Below are positions 5,946-11,771 of a stretch of DNA of 23,363 bases, one piece after another. Origin of the DNA: a virus. The translations under genes and the position numbers were made by a program. The stretch lies in IMG/VR virus record IMGVR_UViG_3300035660_001408, positions 1-23,363 of that record, one strand, 5' to 3'. Each line of letters begins with the position of its first letter. The first letter of the stretch is position 1. Under the pieces are notes generated by a model, which was not told the DNA's origin, made no database searches, and saw only the letters and a list, made by a program, of their open reading frames with translations.

Positions 5946-7288
5946 AGGCCCGCCTCCTTGATAGGCCTGAGTTTGTGCTCGCCGTTTGGCATATGATCGA
6001 TGAGAAAGCGTTGATGGCATTCGGTGCACTGGAACTCTCCGATCTGCACTCCAACGGGCTTCGCGCGCGACGGAACTTCTCGTTCAACAGCAGGCTGACG
6101 AAGCGCCCCCCTTAATTCCTCTTCAAACGGGCCCACATGCTCTTCTTTGACAGCGCCTGGTTGAGACTCAGCGGCAACTTGTTCAGCACATTCAGCATCG
6201 TAAAACTTGCCCTCGCCGAGATGAATGGGCGTGCCCTCTATGGGCTCGCCGCAACGAGCGCAAGAGATCTGCTTCTCCGGACTGCGCGATTCTCCAGGAG
6301 GCCCTGCTTCTTCGTGCTCTTCATGTTTCTCCAGAATACTTGGCGCCGGCTTCGGCTGCACCTCAGAGATCCGCTTCTCTAAGTCCCTCGTGGAAAGGCC
6401 CTGCTGAACAATCTCCTTAGCCAGGCGAGTCTGGAGCTCAGGATTTTCGAGTGTCAGAAGCTGTAAGGCATGATAGCGGCTAACATTATCTAGCGCTAGA
6501 TAATGTTGAACTTCCTTCGGCAGTCTCAGGAATCTAATCGTATCCGCGACCCAGGGTTGAGACATGCCTAGCTCATCCGCGATTTTTTGCTGGGTCCATC
6601 CGAAAGCGTTTACGAGGATATCCATCTTCTTCGCTAACGTGATAGGGTCCTCTTCAATGCGGTCCTTGTTCGTGATCACAGATTCGACTATGACCTGCTC
6701 GTCAGATCTCTCAGCTATCTCTGCAGGGATCTCCTTCCAGCTTAGCTGCTGCGCGCTTGTCAGCCGTAGATAGCCATCGACTAGCTCATATGTCCCAGGT
6801 CCTGGTCCCGGCCTGACTTTGATGGGGCATTTCAAACCATGCTTTTTGATGCTGTCCCTGATCAGCGCAAGCTTCTCGTGGGCAACAAGCTCTCGGGTAG
6901 GCAGAAAAGCGGGAATCGAGATTGCGATAAGCGGAATTGATATCGTAATTGGGATTGCATTCCGAGGCTCTTTATAAGCGGGTTGGGAATCGATTCCGTG
7001 CCCTGATGGTTTTTCCTCTGACGCCGTAGGGCCCTTTTTCACATAGGCGCCGGGGACCTTCCAAGCCTTCGCGCCCTTCAGATAGTCTTCTCCGCCTAGA
7101 TCGCGTGTGAGTCTGCAGACAGCGATGAAGTCAGGCTTATCGAAATTCTTCTTAGGCTTCAATGTCGCCCAGAAGTAGCCATCCTTGTCCTCGGTGAAGT
7201 CAAGCATTTCGTCGACTACACTGAGTTTCCAGTTCAACGTGTCAGCGATTTTCTTCGCAAAATCGGACGGCAGGTCAAGCTTTGCCAA
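5942..7288 (-). CDS. ParB-like protein with HTH and two zinc-finger motifs
   Basis: The product is 448 residues. An N-terminal region (1-85) is unrecognised. The ParB/Srx domain spans about 112-210, with FLPTRELV, HGLKCPIKVR and DGYLRLTSAQQLSW; the usual GERRxRA is here GYLRLTS, so CTP chemistry may be lost. The ParB-type HTH is at about 230-256 (WTQQKIADELGMSQPWVADT), followed by the conserved helix with VSRYHALQLL. The tail has C343, C346, C367 and a terminal C-x-x-C plus H-x-x-x-x-x-H finger. The codons for residues 261-269 form a perfect 26-bp palindrome (see repeats). The TTG start at 7288 follows GGAG by 12 bases, a weak spacing. This is the more ParB-like of the two homologues. Confidence 0.85.
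   Translation of the reverse strand: MAKLDLPSDFAKKIADTLNWKLSVVDEMLDFTEDKDGYFWATLKPKKNFDKPDFIAVCRLTRDLGGEDYLKGAKAWKVPGAYVKKGPTASEEKPSGHGIDSQPAYKEPRNAIPITISIPLIAISIPAFLPTRELVAHEKLALIRDSIKKHGLKCPIKVRPGPGPGTYELVDGYLRLTSAQQLSWKEIPAEIAERSDEQVIVESVITNKDRIEEDPITLAKKMDILVNAFGWTQQKIADELGMSQPWVADTIRFLRLPKEVQHYLALDNVSRYHALQLLTLENPELQTRLAKEIVQQGLSTRDLEKRISEVQPKPAPSILEKHEEHEEAGPPGESRSPEKQISCARCGEPIEGTPIHLGEGKFYDAECAEQVAAESQPGAVKEEHVGPFEEELRGALRQPAVEREVPSRAKPVGVQIGEFQCTECHQRFLIDHMPNGEHKLRPIKEAGL
6474..6507. repeat. Candidate parS-like palindrome inside the parB-like gene
   Basis: Positions 6482-6507 are a perfect 26-bp palindrome with half-site AACATTATCTAGC. Bases 6474-6505 (it plus a one-sided flank TAGCGGCTAA) recur identically, inverted, at 23052-23083. 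Chromosomal parS sites are short palindromes, and the Bacillus subtilis spo0J (parB) gene carries one internally, so the location fits a centromere-like site. Binding is inferred, not shown. Confidence 0.7.
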
Positions 7289-7303
7289 GAGAATGCGAGT
7301 CTC

Positions 7304-7579
7304 CTAGGGTCCTGATGAGAGGTCGACGTTGAGGAGCGCGCATAGTTGAGAGAATATGTCGTAGGCCTGCTTTCTCGTCCGCTCGTCGAGAATTGTCTGG
7401 ATCTTAGTTTCCACTATTTTCATTTCGCGGGTTAAGTCGCAAGGAGCCTTCTCAATCTCTTCTAATCGCCTTTCGTGATCCAGAAGTATATCGCACAAGT
7501 CTCTGATGGAGACTGCTATATCTCCAACGCTTGCCTTAAGCGCCGCTATCTTCTGCCGGTTAGTTTCATCGTTGGGCAA
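7304..7579 (-). CDS. Coiled-coil protein, unknown
   Basis: The product is about 91 residues and mostly helical, with heptad-like leucine and isoleucine spacing through QKIAALKASVGDIAVSI and ILLDHERRLEEIEKA and a second helix near the C-terminus. It should form a coiled coil, possibly an oligomerisation or bridging partner for the ParB-like protein whose gene follows 15 bases later. The start is unsure: a TTG at 7579 overlaps the upstream gene by 14 bases but has only a distant GAGGGG, while an in-frame TTG at 7600 has no ribosome site. No enzyme motif or membrane segment is present. Confidence 0.6.
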   Translation of the reverse strand: MPNDETNRQKIAALKASVGDIAVSIRDLCDILLDHERRLEEIEKAPCDLTREMKIVETKIQTILDERTRKQAYDIFSQLCALLNVDLSSGP

Positions 7580-7766
7580 GTTTCTTCTGGGCCCCCTCAA
7601 CGATCTTTACTGTGAATTCCTGTTCGATCTCATACTTTTCGAGGAGCTGCTTCGCCTCGAGGCGCAACTCGAGCTTTTCGCCGTCATCATTCGTCATGGT
7701 CACGAACGGTTGCTCATGATGTTTGCCTTTCAGGCCCTTCGAAGAGACCTTAAAATCGCGCTCCAA
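7566..7766 (-). CDS. Hypothetical beta-rich protein, 66 residues
   Basis: A short soluble protein that reads as a small beta barrel or beta sheet with one central helix: FVTMTNDDGEKLELRLEA, then a helix with KQLLEKYEI, then EFTVKIVEGAQKKL. The family is not recognised. The TTG start at 7766 has GGGGAGG seven bases upstream and lies two bases after the stop of the 27-codon gene. It is conserved in style with the small single-domain proteins at the start of archaeal viral operons. Function unknown. Confidence 0.65.
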   Translation of the reverse strand: MERDFKVSSKGLKGKHHEQPFVTMTNDDGEKLELRLEAKQLLEKYEIEQEFTVKIVEGAQKKLAQR

Positions 7767-7768
7767 AC

Positions 7769-7852
7769 TCAGACCTCCCCAGCAGGCGCCTTCTTAAGCA
7801 GTTTTCGATATTCGACAGCAAGTTCGTGGAGTAAGTCACTGAGTTTCTCCAT
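7769..7852 (-). CDS. 27-codon helical micro-gene
   Basis: The ATG at 7852 has a near-perfect AAGGAGG six bases before it and lies within the end of the RHH gene upstream. The stop is two bases before the next start. The peptide begins MEKLSDLLHELAVEYRKLL and continues with KKAPAGEV, so it is a single amphipathic helix with leucines on one face. It could be a small oligomerisation partner or antagonist of a neighbour. No homologue is recognised; the support is the ribosome site and the exact fit between neighbours. Confidence 0.6.
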   Translation of the reverse strand: MEKLSDLLHELAVEYRKLLKKAPAGEV

Positions 7853-8021
7853 GGGATTCCTCCTTTTTCTCGCGGTTCTCGCGAATGAAAACTAGCATCA
7901 AGTGGCGAATTGCTTCGTTGCGTCCTCCTGGAAACTTCGTTTTGACTTGATCATCGAATTCCTTCAGTACGCCGGTCGCGATGTTATGGACTATTATGTT
8001 TGAAAAGCCGTCTTTCGGCAA
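7836..8021 (-). CDS. Ribbon-helix-helix-like DNA-binding protein
   Basis: The product is 61 residues. A short strand (SNIIVHNI) is followed by helix one (TGVLKEFDDQVKTKF), a turn with PGGRN, and helix two (EAIRHLMLVFIREN), which is the Arc/MetJ/CopG-type layout; such dimers insert the N-terminal ribbon in the DNA major groove. The C-terminus is a charged tail. The TTG start at 8021 has GGAGG seven bases upstream and follows the AbrB-like stop by two bases. As the second gene of the left operon it may regulate that operon, in parallel with the AbrB-like protein. Confidence 0.65.
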   Translation of the reverse strand: MPKDGFSNIIVHNIATGVLKEFDDQVKTKFPGGRNEAIRHLMLVFIRENREKKEESHGETQ

Positions 8022-8023
8022 GC

Positions 8024-8206
8024 CTATGCCTCCTTGCGACGGTATGCTATGTCACCGTTTTCCATCAGAAGTACGACGAATTCGGTGCCTCGCGAAATTT
8101 TGAGTCTCTTTCTCAGAGAGCTAGTAATCAAAACGTAAAGACTCATCTTCTTGCCAGGTGTACCTTGGTCTATGGCTTTCACAACATCGATTATTTCTTC
8201 ATGCAC
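8024..8206 (-). CDS. AbrB/SpoVT/MazE-like transcription regulator
   Basis: The product is about 60 residues. The C-terminal half has the swapped-hairpin AbrB pattern: SLYVLITSSLRKRLKISRGTEF, here split by its central L-R-K-R-L, then VVLLMENGDIAYRR. AbrB-family dimers bind DNA as transition-state or antitoxin-type repressors. I chose the GTG at 8206 because AAAGGTGA lies about seven bases upstream; an in-frame GTG at 8224 would be nearly leaderless from the TATA box at 8256-8263. It is the first gene of the leftward operon and faces the winged-helix gene across the shared promoter, so it is a strong candidate for autoregulation. No toxin gene is evident next to it. Confidence 0.7.
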   Translation of the reverse strand: MHEEIIDVVKAIDQGTPGKKMSLYVLITSSLRKRLKISRGTEFVVLLMENGDIAYRRKEA

Positions 8207-8301
8207 GCATATTTCACCTTTCACAATTCGAAATAGAAGATAAGCTCACAAACTATTTATAAAACTTTCTACATTTCACAATCTAGAAGGTAGCTTCTGG
8301 A
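8207..8301. promoter_or_regulatory. Divergent promoter/operator region
   Basis: A self-complementary TTTATAAA at 8256-8263 can act as the archaeal TATA box in both directions: starts about 26 bases away give short leaders for the plus-strand ATG at 8302 and the minus-strand GTG at 8206. Direct repeats of TTTCACAAT occur at 8219-8227 and 8274-8282, one on each side of the TATA box, with TTTCACAAC at 8177-8185 inside the AbrB-like gene. An inverted repeat AGAAG/CTTCT spans 8285-8298 at the expected plus-strand start. These are candidate operators for the two flanking regulators. Confidence 0.6.
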
Positions 8302-8592
8302 ATGTCAATAAAGAACCTTGAGAACAAGGCAAATCTCCAGATCCTACTATTCCTCAGGAAACACGGGAAAACGAAGGTTACAGACATTAAAATAGACGCG
8401 AGCAGCGGAACACTCTACAGGGCCCTTAATACTCTCGCAGATCTTGAGCTGATTGAGGAAGAAAGAGTACGACCGTTTACGCGTTTCATACAGCTTACGC
8501 GTGAAGGAGGGCTTGCAGCAGAGGCGCTCAAAGAGATCGACGATATCCTAGAAGCTAAAAAAGTTCGCCTAAAACGCCAAGCTCAACCCTGA
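8302..8592 (+). CDS. Winged helix-turn-helix transcription regulator
   Basis: The product is 96 residues. Helix one carries NLQILLFLRKHGK, followed by the helix-turn-helix TKVTDIKIDASSGTLYRAL, the next helix TLADLELIEEE, and the wing strand RFIQLTREG. This is the compact archaeal winged-helix layout (PadR/HxlR/MarR-like; the exact family is unsure). The C-terminal helix is likely the dimer interface. AAGGT lies about ten bases before the ATG. It is transcribed away from the left operon and towards the integrase region, so it may act as the opposing partner of the AbrB-like regulator. Its 3' end overlaps the convergent small gene by 38 bases. Confidence 0.75.
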   Translation: MSIKNLENKANLQILLFLRKHGKTKVTDIKIDASSGTLYRALNTLADLELIEEERVRPFTRFIQLTREGGLAAEALKEIDDILEAKKVRLKRQAQP

Positions 8593-8734
8593 TCTGCTCA
8601 AACTTTTTCGCCTTAACGAGAACCTGTACAGCCTCAACCTTCGTTCTCACTTCTTTCACGTCTTTAGTACTATCTAGAATACTCAGTACGACATCGAGAC
8701 AATCATCCCAACCTTGCTGATACCCACCGCTCAT
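8555..8734 (-). CDS. Hypothetical small protein, 59 residues
   Basis: The ATG at 8734 has GAGGG six bases upstream. The protein starts MSGGYQQGWDDCLDVVLSIL, continues with a charged helix (KDVKEVRTKVEAVQVLVKAK) and ends in RVELGVLGELF. A short G-x-x-x-G-W-x-D-C-x-D start with two following helices recurs in small archaeal viral proteins of unknown role, by impression only. It lies downstream of the integrase on the same strand, 104 bases from its stop, and its last 38 bases overlap the end of the winged-helix gene in the opposite direction. A convergent overlap of that size is unusual, but the ribosome site and clean frame favour a real gene. Confidence 0.55.
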   Translation of the reverse strand: MSGGYQQGWDDCLDVVLSILDSTKDVKEVRTKVEAVQVLVKAKKFEQIRVELGVLGELF

Positions 8735-8838
8735 GTTAAACCCTCATTGAAACTCCACTAGTGCGTCCAGAAATCACGCTTAAGAGAGTAGCGGCTAACT
8801 AACATACGTGCTCTTTAGAGAGAGACAAGTTAAAGTAG
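8735..8838. other. Spacer downstream of integrase with short repeats
   Basis: This spacer has the 11-mer TAGCGGCTAAC at 8789-8799, which is the flank of the two long palindromic repeats, followed by a duplicated TAAC. It also holds CTCTTTAGAG (8811-8820), and half of an inverted repeat GAGACAA/TTGTCTC (8822-8828 and 8842-8848) whose other arm contains the end of the integrase gene. It may be part of an attachment or regulator-binding site; no tRNA remnant is seen. Confidence 0.4.
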
Positions 8839-9990
8839 CTATTGTCTCCGTAATCTTCCTTCTTTGAAGTCCTGGAGCATTAACTTGAAAGTTGCAAAGT
8901 CTTCCTCGCTTATGCCCAAACGCTCATTCTCAGCGGCCTTGCCACTGTAAACATTCACGTACGGTTCGAGCTTAGCGTATTCCTTCTCAACTACGTTTGC
9001 GTAAAGCTCAGGAGTCCGATCATAGGGTCCACCAACACTGTGAATTCCGCCTCTGTGGCCCATCATAAACTCGACATAGTCACTGTTTATGCCTCTTTCC
9101 GGCGGGCTACTTTCAGTTTTGAACATGCGTCTGAACATGTGACTGCGAAAAAGAAACGCGCGTTTATGGAGGCCCAATCTGCAGGTTTTTTGGTAAAAGA
9201 TACATTCAAACTTCTGCCTAGTTAACACTGAACCCTTGCGAGTGATGAAAATGGCATCGCTTGATTTCTTCGCTTCGTTCAACCATTCCATCCGAGTCTT
9301 AAGCCACACACGAAGTTCTTGGCAACCGTCAGCTCCGATGAAGGTGAAATATTGGAAATTGTTCCTCTTACGTTCATCAAAATCTACGCGCAGCCTGTTA
9401 GCGCCACTGTCAAGCTCTTTCTGAACATAGGCCAGTTGATAATTGAATTTGTTGAGAACATCACCAATGCTCATGCCACTCTGCAGCATAACGAAACAAA
9501 TTGTCTTTTCCCTCTCGCCCAGTAAACCCAAAGCCCTCTTTGCTTCTGAAACACTCAGCTGCTCAATCGAAAACTTCCTCAAACACCTACCATTCCACAC
9601 GTGTCCATTGGACAAGTCAGCAGCGTGATAAGCAAAAAACTGTTTCAAAACATTGAACAAACTGTGCCGATAAGTGTCAGAACACCCGCTAAAATCAGGG
9701 TTATCACGACAAAAGCCCAGAATCAACCGCGAAGCCCAACTCCGCTCCCGAACAGTAACAACATTTCTTCGCTTCACATGTTCATTCAAAAACTCTTCAG
9801 GACTCAACTCAACATTCTTCACAATTTTCAGCCAACGAAAGAACATCGCCAAAGTTCTAGCATAATCCGAAAAGGAACTGCGACCAGCATACTTATCCAA
9901 AAACTCCCTAACCACACTACTGCCCTCAACAAAAACAGCAACATTATCCCTCGTCACCCCATAAACATACACACAACCCCGCCCAACCAC
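8839..9990 (-). CDS. int: Archaeal tyrosine recombinase (integrase)
   Basis: The product is 383 residues. Residues about 25-130 form the SAM-like core-binding domain (DKYAGRSSFSDYARTLAMFF). The catalytic domain follows: the arginine-I region reads QSGMSIGDVL (170-179), with Ser where the catalytic Arg of the usual GLRxSE motif is expected; SHMFRR gives H284 and R287; MMGHRGG gives H312; and Y338 in EKEYAKLEPY is the likely nucleophile, with Y330 as an alternative. Such enzymes integrate or excise the element at an attachment site. The start is uncertain: GTG codons at 9990, 9972 and 9957 are all in frame and none has a convincing ribosome site. The 5' end is strongly G/T-rich on the coding strand. 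Confidence 0.85.
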   Translation of the reverse strand: MVGRGCVYVYGVTRDNVAVFVEGSSVVREFLDKYAGRSSFSDYARTLAMFFRWLKIVKNVELSPEEFLNEHVKRRNVVTVRERSWASRLILGFCRDNPDFSGCSDTYRHSLFNVLKQFFAYHAADLSNGHVWNGRCLRKFSIEQLSVSEAKRALGLLGEREKTICFVMLQSGMSIGDVLNKFNYQLAYVQKELDSGANRLRVDFDERKRNNFQYFTFIGADGCQELRVWLKTRMEWLNEAKKSSDAIFITRKGSVLTRQKFECIFYQKTCRLGLHKRAFLFRSHMFRRMFKTESSPPERGINSDYVEFMMGHRGGIHSVGGPYDRTPELYANVVEKEYAKLEPYVNVYSGKAAENERLGISEEDFATFKLMLQDFKEGRLRRQ

Positions 9991-10158
9991 AGACCCACAC
10001 CCTCAATCAAACCGACAAAGCTTATTAACAAATATAACACTTCCCTATACTTAACGGTAAAGCGGTAATATGGGGGCTAGTGTTTGTTAATAACTTCTAT
10101 ATCGATGAATGCATTAATGATAATTGAGTGCTGTCGAAGCGAGAATTAGGAGAGTGGA
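9991..10158. promoter_or_regulatory. Integrase promoter region with long inverted repeat
   Basis: An 11-bp perfect inverted repeat, TTATTAACAAA (10022-10032) and TTTGTTAATAA (10083-10093), encloses 50 bases. Between the arms are a minus-strand TATA-like GTTATATTT and a tandem CGGTAA (ACGGTAAAGCGGTAAT at about 10054-10069). The region should hold the integrase promoter; the plus-strand gene at 10159/10189 may start from TTCTATATC near 10094. The repeats could be operator or integrase arm sites. Confidence 0.45.
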
Positions 10159-10617
10159 ATAATCTCAGAATCTGTTGAACATGAAACTTTGAAAGCCATA
10201 GGAAAAGAAATATTGAGAAGCAAAGGTTTTACGGACAAAGAGATCTTCGTAGAATTTCCAGTACTCTACGCGGGCCAAATCTTCGAGAAAGAATGTTACG
10301 GTGAACGTCCTCTCAAGATGACGGTTAAGCGAGGCATCATCGCCGACGTTATTGGATTGAATGAACAGCATAGTATTGTCATTGAGTGTGGCTCCACGCC
10401 CTCAGATAGGTTATGCCAATTGAAGCTGTTTTTTGATGAAGTTCTATTTCTTCCTTATGTTAAAACTATGGGTCGTCCTGAAAAAGACATCCTTGAACTG
10501 AACAGTCAAATCACATCACTCACTGAACAAAACATGCAGCTACAACGAGAGAATGAGTGGTATAAGCAAAGGCTGGACGCTTTAGAGACTAAAATAAGAG
10601 AGGCACTTCGAAAATAG
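10159..10617 (+). CDS. PD-(D/E)xK nuclease-like protein with C-terminal coiled coil
   Basis: The conservative start is TTG at 10189 (142 residues), but the frame is open upstream to 10150 and AGGAG lies just before an ATA at 10159; reading from there adds a natural SESVEHETLKAIGKEILRSKG helix. From the TTG, a strand pair is followed by RGIIADVIGL with D53, then SIVIECGST with E66, then LKLFFDEVLFLPYV, the usual core of restriction-endonuclease-like folds (D, then E about 13 residues on, then strand and helix). The normal lysine after the acidic residue is replaced by Cys-Gly, so catalysis is doubtful. Residues 97-142 form a coiled coil. It could be a nuclease-derived DNA-binding protein. Confidence 0.6.
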   Translation: MISESVEHETLKAIGKEILRSKGFTDKEIFVEFPVLYAGQIFEKECYGERPLKMTVKRGIIADVIGLNEQHSIVIECGSTPSDRLCQLKLFFDEVLFLPYVKTMGRPEKDILELNSQITSLTEQNMQLQRENEWYKQRLDALETKIREALRK

Positions 10618-10938
10618 GGCGGGTCTGGGAGGGCGTAATCCCTGGTTGAAGAGGGCTAGTTTGAAGAGGATTGAAAATTAGTGCTCTTCAATGGGGTTTT
10701 TGCAGTGCTGAAAACTCTGGTTGAAGAGCGCCCGTTTCAAGAGCGCCCAATCCCTGGGAGGGAAATCTTTAAGGTTGAGAAAGAGAGTCGTTATCAGGGC
10801 TGCTGGCTGCCGAACCAACCTTTTTCAAGCCTAAACCTCTTGAAAAACCGGTGGCCAGCGGCTCTGTTGATACGCTTCATTTCATTGACAAACGTTTAAA
10901 TCTGCCAGTGCCAACAGTTCTTTTAGAGGTTTAGGCAA
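10618..10938. repeat. Gene-poor stretch with iteron-like repeats and a promoter
   Basis: TTGAAGAG occurs at 10646-10653, 10661-10668 and 10721-10728, and inverted at 10684-10691; the variant TTCAAGAG is at 10736-10743 and inverted at 10837-10844. AAGAGCGCCC is repeated at 10724-10733 and 10739-10748, and AATCCCTGG at 10637 and 10749. GCCTAAACCTCT (10829-10840) is the exact inverse of 10925-10936. A TATA-like GTTTAAAT at about 10893-10899 would start the three-gene operon beginning at 10939. An open frame across 10681-10899 lacks a ribosome site and is not called. Candidate replication or regulator-binding region. Confidence 0.5.
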
Positions 10939-11202
10939 ATGCAAGACGTAAAAATAGAAAAGAGGCCAGATTTGGCTTTAGTTAAGAAAAAAGATTTTGA
11001 GCCAGTGTGCTATAACTGCAGCAGCCAGTGCGACCGCTATGATAAATGCAAAGGAGCGCAGAAGATGGCGAAGGCCGTTCAAGTCTGGTGGAACGGAAAA
11101 CTAGTTGATATCATCTCAGACTTGGAGGCACGCAAGATCCTTGCAGACGGAAATGCAGTGCAAATCGCCGAGAACATGATTAAGATAACGCCTAAGTGGT
11201 GA
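10939..11202 (+). CDS. Small cysteine-motif protein, 87 residues
   Basis: The ATG at 10939 has GAGGT nine bases upstream, inside one arm of the inverted repeat. The N-terminus is basic and followed by CYNCSSQCDRYDKC at about residues 29-42, a four-cysteine knuckle that could bind zinc or an iron-sulphur cluster. The second half, VQVWWNGKLVDIISDLEA and VQIAENMIKI, appears to be a small alpha/beta unit. The family is unrecognised. It leads a three-gene plus-strand operon with only four bases before the next frame. Confidence 0.65.
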   Translation: MQDVKIEKRPDLALVKKKDFEPVCYNCSSQCDRYDKCKGAQKMAKAVQVWWNGKLVDIISDLEARKILADGNAVQIAENMIKITPKW

Positions 11203-11206
11203 TGAA

Positions 11207-11455
11207 GTGCAGTCGAAGGGAAAGTTCTGGCCGCGCATAAGGCCGTTGATCTGGGAGAAGGCCCAGGATCTCTTCCAGGCAGAAGAGGCCAGGCATATGG
11301 AAGAGGATTTTAAGGGAATAACAGCAGAGAGGCACGAGCTGCGCCAGGCAGGATATTTTTATACCGCAAAACTGATAGTTTTGAGGGATCTCTGGTTGCA
11401 GAAGAAAGGCTTACCAACAAGTGATGAGGAGGCTCAACAGCATGGCCATTTTTAA
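11207..11455 (+). CDS. Hypothetical helical protein, 82 residues
   Basis: The GTG at 11207 lies just after the upstream stop, with GGTGAT about four bases away as a possible ribosome site. The protein is mostly helical and charged: FWPRIRPLIWEKAQDLF, then EEDFKGITAERHELRQAGYF, then KLIVLRDLWLQKKGL. The family is not recognised. Its 3' end overlaps the ASCH-domain gene start (11442) by 14 bases, indicating coupled translation. It may be a helper to the ASCH protein, by position only. Confidence 0.6.
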   Translation: MQSKGKFWPRIRPLIWEKAQDLFQAEEARHMEEDFKGITAERHELRQAGYFYTAKLIVLRDLWLQKKGLPTSDEEAQQHGHF

Positions 11456-11771
11456 GCGGAAGTATATTCCCCTAGTTTTGGATGGTCGAAAGGTTCAGAC
11501 GCGGCGTGTCCACAAGCAAGAGTGGCAAGTTGGCAAAACTTACGCGGTCCGGGACACGTGGTTCAGCAAGCCCCAAGGCCGCATAGTTGTTCTGCGAAAA
11601 TTCAGGCAGCGGCTAGGAGATATCTCCACTGAAGATGTGAGAAAAGAAGGATTCAGCACCTTGGACGAGTTTGAGGAAGCGTGGATAAAAATTAACGGCT
11701 CCTGGGACGCAGACAAAGTAGTGATCGTCTACGAGTTTAAGCTAGTTCGATCGCCAAGTCTCCAGAGATGA
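11442..11771 (+). CDS. ASCH/PUA-like domain protein
   Basis: The ATG at 11442 is the start: GAGGAGG lies about nine bases upstream, better than the ATG codons seven codons earlier. The product is 109 residues. It begins with FKRKYIPLVLDGRKVQTRR, the ASCH signature in which a strand is followed by an invariant G-x-K-x-(Q/T)-T-x-R, then a strand pair (VGKTYAVRDTWF), FRQRLGDISTEDVRKEGF, and a C-terminal strand VVIVYEFKLV. ASCH domains are PUA-related beta barrels that bind RNA or nucleosides and occur in many phages; one family member is an amidohydrolase for modified cytidines. Which role applies is open. The last 35 bases overlap the convergent fibre gene. Confidence 0.8.
   Translation: MAIFKRKYIPLVLDGRKVQTRRVHKQEWQVGKTYAVRDTWFSKPQGRIVVLRKFRQRLGDISTEDVRKEGFSTLDEFEEAWIKINGSWDADKVVIVYEFKLVRSPSLQR

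Noticed and set aside
8811-8848. CTCTTTAGAG and GAGACAA/TTGTCTC inverted repeats as a transcription terminator
   Set aside because: There is no following T-run on either strand, and archaeal termination usually depends on T-runs rather than hairpins; kept only as a possible site.
9601-10068. 155-codon plus-strand frame opposite the integrase
   Set aside because: It lies antisense to a well-supported integrase, and its Thr/Asn/Pro-rich sequence reflects the G/T skew of the other strand.
10681-10899. 72-codon plus-strand open frame in the gene-poor stretch
   Set aside because: It starts at a GTG with no ribosome site, its peptide has no regular pattern, and it is full of the repeat elements.
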